Translations under genes and position numbers: made by a program
Origin: Curvularia sp. ZM96
Taxonomy: Eukaryota; Ascomycota; Dothideomycetes; Pleosporales; Pleosporaceae
NCBI GenBank assembly: GCA_022457065.1
Contig: JAJGBQ010000003.1
Span: forward strand, 3,844,001 to 3,908,000
DNA: 64,000 nt
Direction of reading: 5' to 3'
Notes under the pieces: generated by a model
Databases searched by the model: none
Told to the model about the DNA's origin: nothing
What the model saw: only the letters and a program-made list of their open reading frames with translations
In this document: positions 13,152 through 25,304 of the stretch, in pieces
Position numbering within the stretch: the stretch's first letter is position 1
How the letters are laid out: each line of letters opens with the position of its first letter

Positions 13152-13998
13152 CCTGAAGGCAAAGTGCTAGGCATACGAGCGGTGGTGGTAGTTACGCCGA
13201 CAGTTGGTAGCGGCTGAGAGCGAGCAATAAGTGCTCATAGCGACTGCAACGCAATTGATCCACGATGACTACTCATGTAAATAATATCCGCAACATGAAT
13301 TATGACGTCGCTACTGCGTTCGACGAAATTCGTTTTTCGGGTGTTTGAACTACAAGGATAAACGTAGTAGGACCGTTGCGGAACTACTTCGTACGTGACG
13401 GACTTGCGGGATTTAGTAGGTACAGACAGACGATCAGCCGTCCCTATCCGAATTTCGCTGCTTCCCGATTTTCGGATCTCGATGCAAGGCCCATGAGGGC
13501 GATCATTGAGTACACTCACTCCCCACAGTGAGGAACATAGCTGAGACGTTGCGCTGGTGAGACCAGCAGTGCTTACTCGGTGTCCCAAGCGGCTGCATTT
13601 GGGGTTATGCGCCCCTTCTCGAAACGACAGATAGTCTGTTGTGTACCCAACCTTGTCCCCAGTATTTGCTAGCACGGTTTGTGTTGCTTCAAGATCACAC
13701 GTTGTGGCGAAACAATGGAGGTTTCAAAGATTGACGATCGACTACGACGAGCCAGAGCATGCAACCTATCATTGCGGTTTATCACCATTTTCGTCCACGT
13801 GTGTTGGAAAACAGAAGTCTACCACCTACTCCTTCGGGATAATGTTCAACTACATCTAGCAAATTTGCAGATCGCACGGGAGTCTGGGTTATTCGAAGGG
13901 TGGATGTAGCATACTACCTCAATATGACGGCAACTGGAGATTGGCCATCATGCCATCCTGAGGCTGGTTAGTCTTAATTTTTTGGCAGCATAGTTACG
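13152..13998. other. Intergenic region between two minus-strand genes
   Basis: It holds the promoter side of the membrane-protein gene and the downstream side of the Zn2Cys6 regulator. Short frames on both strands have no recognisable content. Confidence 0.35.
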
Positions 13999-16492
13999 TC
14001 AAATTACCCATTCGAACGGTATGTTCAAGCTGTCCAGGTCCATTGGCATTTGTTCATAGGGAATAGGATGGCTGAAACCATTGCCAGCCATCGGGAACAT
14101 AGCCGGTCCCGGGTTTTCGGCCATGTAGCCATTAACTTCAAAGTTAGGCGTTGGGTAGGTATCGTGTTCTGCCATTGCATCGCTCGCAGCTTGGAAAATG
14201 TCAGTTCGTGATAAGACAATATCGTCTTACACAACTCACCGTATGATGGACTTGGCGTATGCTCTTCGCTTTCGTTGGCCTTAGAGAGCACTAATTTCAC
14301 CGCTGCCGCAACCTTCCGCGCCTCTTGAGAGGTTGTGCTTGCCTTCAACCAGACGTGATAAGCAGATCGTAGCGATGCCACAATCTCTTGGCGTGAAGGT
14401 GGCGTGCTATCCAAATTATGGATGCCGTGTACCCTCGTACCAGTTGATGCCGGCAAAGGAGAAACCAAGTCTTCGTCAAGATCAAGGATCAGCACGCTGG
14501 TTGCGAGAAGGAAGTCCTGAGCTACAATGGAAGACATCATTCCGTTTAAGGCGGAGATGCGCAACTTCTAAATTGAGAGTAAGGAGTTAGCATACTTTCA
14601 TATAGGTCGTCTTGTGTGGTCCCTTACTGGCTGACTGGACCTATCGCCTGGTTGAATTTCATTGTCCAGCTTTGATTGCAACAAGAGCAATTCCATGGCA
14701 GCATTAAGACAGATCCTCCTTGAGTATTCATAGTGCTGATCAGCTCTCCCAACCTTGATATACGGCCGATGGAGCATCACCTGGGCCTTCAGATAGGCCA
14801 ACTGTAGGTAGACTTGACGCATGATGGCTGTCTTCCCAGAGGTGTTGACTGTCCCTAGACTGTGTTCTTCGATGTTCTTCGGAAATTTATCAAACACAAG
14901 TCTCAGCGCTGCATCCATATCGATGATACTTTTGTACGGTGGATGTTGAGTAGTTTCCATCAAGTCCAGAATTTGTGCCTGGAGCTTACGAACCTTGCTT
15001 ACGAGAATGAAATACAGCAGTTTCGTCGGGTCGGTCTCCAGCCTTGAGGGTGGCAGTGGTTCCGGCATGTCTTCATAAATATCATCCTCAGTGAGGTTTC
15101 GGGGGTCTTGGGTGTCGTACATGAACGGCTGGATCATCCTTGGCAGCCCCAAGTGCGATGAGGTAATTAGATCAAGTGACACTATCGTGAGCCATTTGCG
15201 GCGCCGCATTTCGCCTTCGAAAGGCGAGATGTTAGGAAATCTTGCCGGATCTCTATGCAATCCCATACGGAAAGCTAGCCTTACAACCATGCCAACCATG
15301 ACGTACGAGCTGAATTGAGCATCGGCAGAGCGAGAATACTCGGTACCGTAATAGAGTAGAAACGCCTCGATAGTCGATGGTGGACATTTCGTATAGTTGG
15401 CAAGGATCATGCATTGCACGGCTTTCTCACGGTAGAAATTCATGCGTGCTTCGTACAAGCTCTGAGCGTAGCCAGGTCCTGAGCTAGAGCTACCTGACAG
15501 GTGCTTCTCGATAGTCGCTTGGAAGCGAGCACCCAGAGCAAAAGTACCATACAGCAGGCCTATCCACATAGTTGGTGTTTCGAATGGGTTTAACCAGAAG
15601 TTTGCGTACTGTGCGGTTGTCAACTCAACACTCTCGAAGTGTGGATGTGTTCATGGTGAGAGACTCACTTGCTTGAGAAAGGTTGGCCGATGTAAAAACG
15701 CTGAACCTTAATACTTTAGCGGGTCCATCTCTTCGCGCTGTAGAGTCCGACTTACTCGTATGTGTCTCCATCGTTGCAAAGAAGGTATCTATCAACTGAT
15801 CTGCCTCAAGTCGTGGCGGCAGAGCAGCGAGTACATCTTCCTTGGTCGCAAATCTTTGCCGCCCAAACAAAAGTTCTGGGCCAGGAAGCTCTTCCAAGCC
15901 CTCTTCTTTTGCATCAGCAGAGGTGGGAATTTCATCAAGATGTTCACGCAATTCTGAAATCTGCAGTACGCTGAGCAGAAGAATCATGGTAGCACAAACA
16001 TGGTCTTACCCCATCAAGAATACTGGTCCAATGATCGCTGTTTGTGTAACTTGTGGTTTCGCCATTAAACTTCACGCGGTCCGGCGTTCCCGGTATCTCA
16101 TAGTGGCTGTCGTCCTGATGTTGTGGGGTGTAATTAGCTATGGATGAGGCTTCAGTAGCATTCTTACTGCTCATGAGATCGGTCACAAGCTTCTCGAGTT
16201 GATTAATGCGGTCGTGTACACTGTTTGTGATCTTTGGTTCCTTTGTTGTTGGCACATTACGCACGTATGCGCAGGACAGCGAAAGCCCACGATCTACACA
16301 AGTCTTGCATGGCTGTTGTCGGTCGCACTTTAACCTCCAAAATGTCAGTAGAGATCCAGATAGCTAGGCGAACTAGGGTCTAGCTTCTAAAGCCACTCAC
16401 TTTCGTCGCCGGCAAAGAGTACAGCTCAAAATGGGCTTATCCCTTCGTCTACTTGGGGGCACATAGCGCGGCGCTTGGGAATCTGAACTCAT
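13999..16492 (-). CDS. Zn2Cys6 transcription factor with fungal-specific regulatory domain
   Basis: Seven exons: 16492-16401, 16334-16010, 15960-15756, 15700-15669, 15608-14628, 14567-14240 and 14189-13999, giving 717 aa. The N-terminus carries a complete binuclear zinc cluster (CTLCRRRKLKCDRQQPCKTC, last Cys eight residues on), split by the first intron. A short helical segment follows (RINQLEKLVTDLM), as expected for dimerisation. The middle is a fungal_trans domain, recognisable from the FLHRPTFLKQYANFW block that only appears when the 32-nt exon 4 is included. The C-terminus is Pro/Met/Asn-rich and ends MDLDSLNIPFEWVI, resembling an acidic activation tail. The target genes are unknown; the GH6 cellobiohydrolase about 2 kb away is a neighbour on the opposite strand, but no functional link is shown. 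Confidence 0.88.
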
Positions 16493-18560
16493 CTTGAAAG
16501 TCCGAAACGCACGTGGAAGGTGACAAGGAGGAGTCTTAGGGAATCTTGATGATGTCCTTGGCTAGGTCTGGACGACGAAGTAGTGGTTGCAACATGCCTC
16601 GGATGCTCGGTCGCGTTGAACAACCGACGCTAACTCAACTGCGGCTGAATGCCGAGCATATCACGAGCATTCTTTCGCGACAACATGCAATCAGATATAC
16701 TTGCGATAGCGCAGTGAAAATTACTGCAAACCACCAACTGCGACGGTTTCAGAAGCACCCTTGAGCGACAGTGTGAAATAGACAACACTAGAGACGCCAG
16801 AGAATTGACCAACATAGAAGAACGACCACCTTTCAGATCTTTTTCCAAGCTGTGAGCTTCACGCCCCAGTATACTGAGGCCCAAGGCAAATAGCACACTC
16901 GTCGTTCATTCACTCTATCTGGCCAATCCTTTCTCTATGTACAAGGTTCCCCGCTCTTGTCATTTTTGGGAGGCGATTCGCCACTATTGGCGTGCACGTG
17001 ACAGCCAATCAACGTTTCAATCCATTAATGAACACGTTAGTAAAGACTCCTAGCATAGACTTACGGTTGGTATCATTGAATATCTTTGAGCACCATGTAT
17101 GGAGCAAAATATAGATGGAACCACCAGTACTTAGTTGCGTTAGCTGTAGTTTCTCTAGGGTGGATTAAGTAGCGTTGCGCTGAGACTACTCAAGAGTCGG
17201 CAGAAACTCGAAGTCCCCTCCTGTATTTAGACTGGGCGGATTCTCCAACAATAATTAGGGGAAGAGCGTATTAACGGTCTGACGCAGGGTTTGACTTTAT
17301 TAAATGATAGCTGATGATTCTTGGGCACATAGCCTTGCAGTGTGTCTTGACCCATAATTGTGCTGTGGTACCGCAGCCGGAGGCATTCGTTTTATGACAG
17401 TTGCTCGAATGTTGGGTACAACAAGGAACATGAGACGTCTTTTTGATGAGGATATGCAGCAATGAACAAGGATAACGAGGGAGTGGGTCTGTAGACTCAG
17501 TGATACATATTGCGCCGAGACGCTAAGGATTCCGTTCCGCCGCCTCTTACCCCCCACACCAGCGCTACCAGTCCTCATGGGGATTTCCCCACGTCTTTCA
17601 ACAACTGGGTGACGGTTTCATCTGGTCATTTTTGACTTGTGTCATTGCCCCTTCTGAACTGCCGTTACGCGGCTCATTGAGCACTAATTGAAATCTCTAC
17701 CAATCTAGCCCGCCATGGAATTTATCTTACCGTGTGCCTATCGGTCTCCTCGGAGTACTGTGTCGGACGCATCACGAAGTCTTGCTTCTGTGGACTTGAT
17801 ACAAACTGGCTCTGGCGTACCTGCATCTCGTGCATGGATGGCATCTCCCTTAAACTCAGCCTCAGGGTACAGCCGCCCGTAAATGCAATAGAACATGCAG
17901 CGAATCTTCTCTACAGTGCATTCCGATGGTGGCTTGTAGGGTGAAGTGACCTAACAGTTGCATCGCACTCTCTGAACAATCTAAATCTCGCTAGTTTGAC
18001 AGCATTAACCAATCTGCGAGATGGTTTCAAAGATTACATCTATCAAGAACCACGTGGTTGGGTTACCGGGAGCTGGTACAGCAAGCCGGGTAAACAGCGC
18101 AAATATATTGCAGTCCCGCTTGTCACCCTGGTAGATATCACCTTGGCTAATATACCATAGCGGGCAAACGCTCGGCTCCTAGGCAAGCGAACATTGGATG
18201 CATTCGCCAAAAACAAGCTCGAGGAGATGAGGCGCACTAACAACGCTAGACTGTCAGAGCGTGTTGTTCGCAAAGGCCGATTCCTCACGCGTACAAAAGC
18301 TCCGACCCATTTGGGAATAATGGCCTTCATATCGCGGGCCGACGGTGCCGTCGATCAAATGTCAAATGAACTACTCGAGTCGAAGGGCCTATCCGAAAGA
18401 AGCATCTGGAGACGGAGCACATGATAGCGTGCGTGTTGCCCACACTCTACCCTTCTCACCACTACGCCTATAAAAGGCCTTGTGTACCAGTCCATTGTAC
18501 TTCTCAGCAGCCACTTCGGAGTCAGTCATTCACTCATTCATCCTCAAACTCTCAGCAATC
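16493..18560. other. Divergent intergenic region between the Zn2Cys6 regulator and GH6
   Basis: About 2 kb without a supported gene. It serves as upstream region of both flanking genes. A GGCTAA match to the XlnR core site occurs at 18145-18150, and a TATA box lies at 18469-18477. Small frames (for example 18194-18424) show no domain. Confidence 0.4.
18469..18477 (+). promoter_or_regulatory. TATA box of the GH6 gene
   Basis: TATAAAAGG lies 92 bp upstream of the GH6 start codon, followed by a CA/TC-rich leader. The spacing is typical of strongly induced fungal enzyme genes. Confidence 0.7.
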
Positions 18561-19715
18561 ATGGTTCAAATCACACAGTTTGTTTTGGCAACTGCTGCCC
18601 TTGCTGGCGCTGCATCTGCAGCCCCAAAACCACCTGCGCCTCCTAGCAACGCCACCGTTAACCCATGGATTGGTAAGGATCGCTACGTCGTTGAGAGCTA
18701 TGGCAAGAAGCTTCAGCAGACCATTGCGTCCTTCCAAGCGAAGAATGACTCCTTCAACGCAGCACGAACCCGCACCGTCGCTCAGAAGATATCCACTTTC
18801 GTATGGGTTACATCACGTGATGGCCTCAGCCAGATTCCCACGGCCATTGAGCAAGCCCGCAAGCAAAGAAAGAAGGGAAGGAAGATGATTGTCGGTCTTG
18901 TCCTCTACAATCTGCCCGACCGTGATTGTTCTGCTGGAGAGTCTGCTGGAGAACTCAGCTCTGCGAACAACGGCTTGAACATCTACAAGACCGAGTTTGT
19001 CGACAAGTACGCGAAGCTGGTGTCCGAGGCCAAGGACCTTGACTTTGCCATTGTCCTCGAGCCAGACTCCCTTGGCAACGCCGTCACAAACCAAGGAGTT
19101 CCTTTCTGTGCCAAGGCCACTCCCATCTACGAGGAAGGCATTGCATACGCGATCGCCAAGCTCCAATTCCCCAATGTACACCTGTACATGGATGCCGCCC
19201 ACGGAGGTTGGCTCGGATGGGCTGACAACCTGAAGCCCACTGCCCAGATCTTTGCTAGGGTCGTCGGTATGGCTAAGAAGCTCAACCCGGCAGCCAAGAT
19301 TCGGGGTTACTCGACTAATGTATCTAACTACAACCCCTTCAATGCCAAGGTGCGCGAGAACTACACCGAATACTCTCCGTCCTGGGATGAGAGCCACTAT
19401 GCCACTTCCCTTGGAGCGGCAATGGCTGCCGAGGGCATGCCAACAAACTTCATCATTGACCAGGGCCGTGTAGCACTTCCTGGAGCCCGCAAGGAATGGG
19501 GCGAGTGGTGCAATGTCCAGCCCTCTGGCTTTGGTATGATTCCTGGATCTACGCCAAACAACACCAACGTTGACTCGATTGTCTGGATCAAGCCTGGTGG
19601 CGAGAGTGACGGAGCCTGCGGTCTGGCTGGTGCGCCTGTTGCTGGTGCTTGGTTTGATGAGTATGTTCAGATGCTCGTCAAGAATGCCGACCCCTCTCTT
19701 CAGCCCACCTGGTAG
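18561..19715 (+). CDS. GH6 cellobiohydrolase (1,4-beta-glucan, non-reducing end), no CBM
   Basis: Secreted cellulase releasing cellobiose from non-reducing chain ends. Single exon, 384 aa. Residues 1-20 form a signal peptide ending in Ala-Ser-Ala. The catalytic domain begins almost at once (NPWIGKDRYV), so the N-terminal CBM1 and linker found in Trichoderma Cel6A are absent. The catalytic-acid region reads LPDRDCSA, with D122 aligning to the family's general acid. The second essential aspartate lies in LEPDSLGN (D159). The C-terminal WCNV...GFGM and WIKPGGESDGAC blocks are intact. I use the ATG at 18561; an upstream in-frame start at 18480 would bury the signal peptide. The missing CBM suggests action on soluble or amorphous cellulose or beta-glucan. 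Confidence 0.95.
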   Translation: MVQITQFVLATAALAGAASAAPKPPAPPSNATVNPWIGKDRYVVESYGKKLQQTIASFQAKNDSFNAARTRTVAQKISTFVWVTSRDGLSQIPTAIEQARKQRKKGRKMIVGLVLYNLPDRDCSAGESAGELSSANNGLNIYKTEFVDKYAKLVSEAKDLDFAIVLEPDSLGNAVTNQGVPFCAKATPIYEEGIAYAIAKLQFPNVHLYMDAAHGGWLGWADNLKPTAQIFARVVGMAKKLNPAAKIRGYSTNVSNYNPFNAKVRENYTEYSPSWDESHYATSLGAAMAAEGMPTNFIIDQGRVALPGARKEWGEWCNVQPSGFGMIPGSTPNNTNVDSIVWIKPGGESDGACGLAGAPVAGAWFDEYVQMLVKNADPSLQPTW

Positions 19716-19943
19716 AGAAGACCCCATGATCACGCGACTTAAGATAACAAAAGCGTCATCACTGAGGTTTCGGTTCATGCACATAGATTTTGACCTTTAA
19801 ACTGTACATATCGTGTTGAAAATGAAACACATTACCTCCTATAAATATACACTTGAAGATGACTGAAGATGACTTGCTTACTATGAGCCTCTTATCCTTG
19901 GTGGCAATGCACTTCTGATTGGAGATGTAAATATAGTATGTAT

Positions 19944-20675
19944 TCATATCTTTGCTTTCGCAGGCGCCGTCACTCTCTGCCCGTGAACATAGCAAATCCC
20001 TCTAATCTTCTCAGCAGCCTCACCCCACAACTCATTCCTCAACACACTATATACGCCCATCTTCGCCCTACCCTGAACCTCTCTCGCTTTGTTCATTGCA
20101 GCCTCCAACATATCCTTTGGCTCCGCAATCTCATCCACTATCCCATCCTCATACGCTTCCTTGCCTGTCCATCGATGCGCCTCAAGCAACATCTTTCGCG
20201 CTACCTGCGGCCTCAGCTTCAGCCTAGGAAGAAATCCAATGCCTGGAAAATGCAGTCCAAGATTCACAGGCGGCATGGAGAGGAAGCCGTGCTGAGAATT
20301 CATAATACGGTAGTCATGCGCCAGGGCCAGCGGACATGCGCCGCCAAACGTATGTCCCGTAAGTAGCGCGATAGTGGGAAACGGGTAGTCCAGCAGCGTG
20401 GCTAGCAATGGGAAAAATCCATCGCTGTTGGCAAAGGGGTTTTTATCGCTTTCGTCCAGCTCGAGTCCTGTGCACCAGAACTTTGCGTCTGCGCCCTTGG
20501 TGATTACGCACCCTTCTGAGTCGGGGCCAAGCTCTCGCTCAATGTCGCGCAGTGCACGGATTATTTCTTGGGCAAAGGTGACGTTGATACGGTTCTCGGG
20601 TGCCTTGGCGAGCGTAATGACAAAGACGCGGTCGTGCTGGTCGACGCGGAGGTTGGTGTAGGGGCCTAGTGCCAT
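19944..20675 (-). CDS. Enoyl-CoA hydratase/isomerase family protein, probably peroxisomal
   Basis: Crotonase-fold protein of 243 aa, single exon. The CoA-binding and oxyanion-hole region is seen in GADAKFWCTGLELDE (about 60-74) and GHTFGGACPLALAHDYRIM (about 106-124). The GIGFLPRL and AYEDGIVDEI segments further on are typical of the delta3-delta2-enoyl-CoA isomerase branch, although a hydratase role cannot be excluded. The last three residues are AKI, a variant type-1 peroxisomal targeting signal known from the Candida multifunctional beta-oxidation enzyme, so a role in peroxisomal fatty-acid oxidation is likely. The gene is convergent with GH6, with 228 bp between stop codons. Confidence 0.86.
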   Translation of the reverse strand: MALGPYTNLRVDQHDRVFVITLAKAPENRINVTFAQEIIRALRDIERELGPDSEGCVITKGADAKFWCTGLELDESDKNPFANSDGFFPLLATLLDYPFPTIALLTGHTFGGACPLALAHDYRIMNSQHGFLSMPPVNLGLHFPGIGFLPRLKLRPQVARKMLLEAHRWTGKEAYEDGIVDEIAEPKDMLEAAMNKAREVQGRAKMGVYSVLRNELWGEAAEKIRGICYVHGQRVTAPAKAKI

Positions 20676-21858
20676 TGTGGAGATGTCTGGGTATATGGAC
20701 GATAACGACTACTTTAACATATGAGGATGACTTCAACGACAGTTGGTACGCTGAAAGACTGTGTCTTTCAGGTGCGGCATGATGATTTCTAGTGGCACAG
20801 AGCCCGTATCGCTTTGTGGCGTTGAAGGATGCGAGCCTCGGTATAGCTAGGTGCGGAGAACGTGGGGAAGCGGAGACGGCCCATGTCGCAGTTCATCGCT
20901 TGTTCTCCTTTACTGACCTGCTCATGAACTGTCATGCTCGAGTGACACCGTGCTGAAGGATACGGAGCACAATGCATGGCAGCAGATGTGTGAACGTGAA
21001 GATGGGTGTTTTCCGAAAGTCATGTGTATCAATCAAGGACCCTGCATAGATACCTACTAAACCTACGACACATCCAACATTCAGCCGCCTTACCGAAATG
21101 AGAACTTGTGAGACATCATGGATTTCTCTCGAATGCTTATCATACATATCTGCATGTCTCTTGGCGTTACGATCGTCAGCATCAATCGCATATTGCTCAT
21201 ATCCCAAGGATAAAGTCGCCGGTTCATCTATACAACCAGGTCAATCATCGTTCAGCCAAATCCAAGGCAGCCGTGTCCGAGCTTAAGGCAAACAACCATG
21301 AGCATATCAAATGTCACATCAGAGCCTAAGCCGTAACAGCCGCATATTATATATTACCCCACATGGAGATTTCCTTGAAGTTCCGTGTCGAAATCGTCGT
21401 AATGCTCATCCTAAGACGATGCTCAAGACAAGGCACCCAGAATTTGGCCCCTGAATTTTCTTTATGTTGAGACATTCTTTTCTTGGAAGCCGTAGGAATT
21501 CACTCATTTCGAAGCTGCAGTACCCTCTCGACAGTGAGTTAGTTCCACGGTCAACAAAATGCATGGTATCTTGCGACGGTCTTCACATGAACGAGAACGA
21601 CATATGAATTCGTGGTTCTCAAACTATGAAGAAGCGCCAAGTCGTTGTATGATATTTTTCGTGCCGCTCGTGACAACGAAATGATTTTACTTCCTTGTCA
21701 ATTACGCGGATTGCAACTTACAATGCTAGGCATCTCAAATTGATCACCAATCAGGAACATGTATCACCTGGCATTGACGCAAACATTAGATCTTAAAGGC
21801 TCTCGCATCCGCTGAGTAGATTCTATGATACTGAAGTATATTCACTCTATCGTCCAGT
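20676..21858. other. Divergent intergenic region upstream of the AA8-AA12 gene
   Basis: It contains the promoters of the enoyl-CoA hydratase/isomerase and AA8-AA12 genes. Only short frames of no recognised family are present. Confidence 0.4.
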
Positions 21859-23945
21859 ATGAGGATCTCTAAACTGAATCTAGGCCTGGCATTTCTTACA
21901 ACACTTGGTATGCGTATCCAGTCAGAAAATAGACCGCACACTCTAAAGTAACAATAGCGCAGGGGCAAAGCTCCGAGCGATACTGTGACTCAGAGACAAC
22001 GATATGCTACTCGAGTTGGACCGGCACTAATGGCATTACATTTCGAATCGCCTTGCCAGCAGGCGCTTCCGCACCCTTTGATACCGTGTTAAACATTGTG
22101 TCCCCTATCAAAAATGGCTGGGCAGGTTTCAGCTGGGGCGGTACCATGCCCTACGTGCCACTCACGATCGGCTGGGTAAACACCGCATCCAAGACATCCA
22201 TCTATAGTTCCAGAATGGCTCTGTACGTTTTCGACCTGAAAATCTGCATGCATAGACATCAAATCTGACTTTGACGACAATAAAGAGGACTCAGCTTGCC
22301 ACAGCCTTACGCCGACGCCGAATACAAGTATATCAAAGGAACAGGGTACAACGCGACACATTGGACGCTGACGGTCCGATGCAAGGGCTGCTCACAATGG
22401 CTCAATGTCGATGGAAAGACGGTGTCTATTGATGCAAATGCTTCTGCGCAAAAGTTTGCATACGGCTTGTCGAGTAAAGCGCCAGTGCAGCCGGCGAATA
22501 ACAGATCAACCTTCAATGTGCACAGTTCTTTTGGCCATTTCAATGTTAATCTGACTCAAGGTCAGAATTTGGAATTCGATAGTCTGATCGCTTCGAATCT
22601 CATTCCCAATGCACCTCCAGTAGTGAGCAGCGCTTCTGTACCAACTTCGTCTTCAACTATAGGTCCAACGACCATGAGCACGAGTGCTGTTCCCTCAGCA
22701 TCGCCGGGACCAACCCCAACGAATGTATCTGCTTCTTGTGATGGCGTTGCTAATATCGCATTCCCGCTACATATCGCTAAAGGCTGGAAAGCAAGAAAAG
22801 TCACAGGAGGTTTGACGCAACCCAGAAGCCTCATCTTCGATAGTGCCGGCAATCTCCTCATGGTTCAGAACGGTGTTGGCGTCACTGCGCACAAGGTATC
22901 GTCAAACGGATGCCTCGAGTCCGCCAAAACAGTAATTGCACAACGGAACCTCAACCACGGTATCGTGCTCAGCCAGGATGGCAAGAAGCTATATGCCAGT
23001 TCCGCTACCACGGTGTCTGCCTGGACATACGATGCAGCAACAATGAGTGTATCAGCGAACGCTACTACCGTAGTAACGGGCATGGATAGCAGAGGCCATG
23101 TCACAAGGTCTCTCAGCATTCCGCAGAAATATCCAAATCTCCTTCTCGTCTCTCACGGCTCAAACGACAACCTCGATTATGGCTCCCTCGATATCAAAAC
23201 TGGGCGATCGTGCATCAAGGTCTTCGACATCACCACAATACCTTCCAGCGGCTATGATTACGCTACTACTGGCCAGCAGCTAGGCTACGGCCTTCGCAAT
23301 TCGGTCGGTTTGGCATTTGACGCATCCTCGAATCTCTGGGCCCTCGAAAACTCAGCGGACGAACTGCACCGCACCATTGACGGCATCTCAACCGACATCC
23401 ACAACGACAATCCTGCCGACGAGCTCAACTACATTGGCGATCCATCGCAGGAAAACAAGAACTGGTACGGATATCCCACGTGCTTCACCGTCTTTTCTCC
23501 CTCAGTCATTCCCGGTCAAAACTTCACTCTGGGCGACCAGTTTGTGCTAGAGCCCAATGCCACGTTCAATGATGCCACCTGTAAACAGCGCAGTGTAGCG
23601 CCTCGCCTTGCCCTGCCTGCACACTCGGCGCCGCTCGATGCCAGGTTCAACTCAAACTTCTCCACTCTCTATGTCACCCTTCATGGGAGCTGGAATCGCA
23701 ATCCACCCGTGGGATTCAAAGTCATCCAAGTGCCGTTTGGTCAGATAGATACGGGCTTTGGACCGGCTGCAGTGGATGATGTGACTAAGGTGTGGGAAGA
23801 TGTTTTGTGGAATGAGAGTGTGGAGAAGTGTTCTACGACAAGCTGCTTTCGGCCTGTGGGCATGGCGGTAGATGGGCGGGGAAGGATATATGTTAGTAGT
23901 GATAGCCCGGCGGAAGGCGAGGTGGTTTTGTTGGAGAGGGAATAG
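21859..23945 (+). CDS. Secreted AA8-AA12 haem/PQQ sugar dehydrogenase
   Basis: Exons 21859-21907, 21958-22222 and 22295-23945 give 654 aa. Residues 1-17 are a signal peptide (LGLAFLTTLA). Residues about 22-200 match the AA8 cytochrome b domain of cellobiose dehydrogenase (WAGFSWGGTM...GWVNT), with M80 and H181 or H186 as candidate haem ligands. A Ser/Thr/Pro linker at about 209-240 leads to a beta-propeller (about 243-654) of the AA12/L-sorbosone-dehydrogenase type, with blocks such as GLTQPRSLIFDSAGNLL, GLRNSVGLAFD and FRPVGMAVDGRGRIYVSSD. The founding AA12 enzyme, from Coprinopsis, is a PQQ-dependent pyranose dehydrogenase with the same domain order and can supply electrons to lytic polysaccharide monooxygenases. 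No C-terminal CBM1 is seen. The second exon uses the AG at 21956-21957; the next AG would give a frameshift. Confidence 0.9.
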
Positions 23946-25296
23946 ATGATGTCTTGTTTACGTCGTAGTACAGTGAGAAGAAGGCAGAAGCGAGAGTATC
24001 GAGATCGGTTGTCGATCGGACTGTCATCCCTCCATCAGTGGCTGCAAGCGTAATGTGTGATTGGACTTTTGCTTCAATAGCTAATGAATGATCTGAGCAA
24101 AGTTTAGAATGAATAGCTGTAGAATTTGGAAGTCAGAAGAGCTACAGGTGAGCCACTTCACCAAATCGGCGAGGTGAGTTAGGAAAGGAAGCCACGCGCG
24201 TCACAGCACCCCCACCTGCGGTTCGCTAGCCGTCGCTGATCAACAACCAACTACACCTCAACGTGTTCCATCCTATTGCTCCACAAGAAGGCAACATCTA
24301 TGACAGCTAGCGAGGGCAAAGTCGCAGACACGGCTCATGTGGTGAAAAAAAAAATATGGACCCTTGCGTAGCCTGATAGGTTTCATGCCACTTCGTCTGG
24401 GTTCATTACATGGCAAAGACAGTAGGTACCATCCCCTATGACTTCGCTTGTCGTTTCGACTTTGATACTAATCCACGCAGGCTATTGCATTACAAACGAT
24501 GACCTAATGCACCCTCAAACCCCACCCCACTCAGTGCGACTCGGATGGGCTCTTGGAACGTAAACCATACCGACGCACGACACGGCAAGCGGAGACATTG
24601 GGCCCGAATATTTTATACGCGTTTACTGCCCAGGGATGGTCCCGCTCACACACCCTATGTTTTCGGCCGCCTGTGGGCCTGGATAGCAAGAGCCGGAGCC
24701 AGGAGGCTGGGAAGCTAATTATGGTAGGGGCGTTGCGGACGAGTTACATGCCCTCAGAGACATTCTAGGAGAATGGCCTTGGAATTTACTTGTCTCCTCG
24801 GCTAAAAGAGCGAACGCAGGAACCATCACTCGTACGACGTGAAATGGCATCTCTGAAGCTACATTCTAAGATCAGGTCCAATGATACTACTTTACTTCTC
24901 ATCGTTACGGTCTGCTTGAGACTAAATGCACAACCCCACGTAGCAACCATTGAAGGTTTTTCCTTGCCAAGGCGACATGATTGGGTCGATTCTAAAAGCC
25001 GAACGCCGAGAGTTCGGTCTCTGCACGCTGAGACATCCGCGGAGAGCCCGTGAAGACCCTCAAGGGTGAACGAAAAGATCACCGGTTCTCAGTGTTGGCA
25101 CCGGGAAGCGCTGGGTGCCTGTAGCCGACGGCAGCTAACCCAAAAGCAAGCCCACGAATTTGGTTCTTGGATCTCTGGCCGTACATGATTGCACAATCCT
25201 ATCTATAAAATATCCGTTTCAACCAGGATACTGCCGGATGGGGGCAACTGTCACGCGGTGTCGAAGCGACTCGAAAAAATTGGTATTCAACAGCAT

Positions 25297-25304
25297 CCCA
25301 CGTG
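25297..25304 (-). promoter_or_regulatory. CACGTGGG site (Pho4/NUC-1 type)
   Basis: On the minus strand this reads CACGTGGG preceded by GC, the high-affinity core bound by yeast Pho4 and the Neurospora orthologue NUC-1. It is about 960 bp upstream of the phosphate transporter ATG. Confidence 0.4.
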
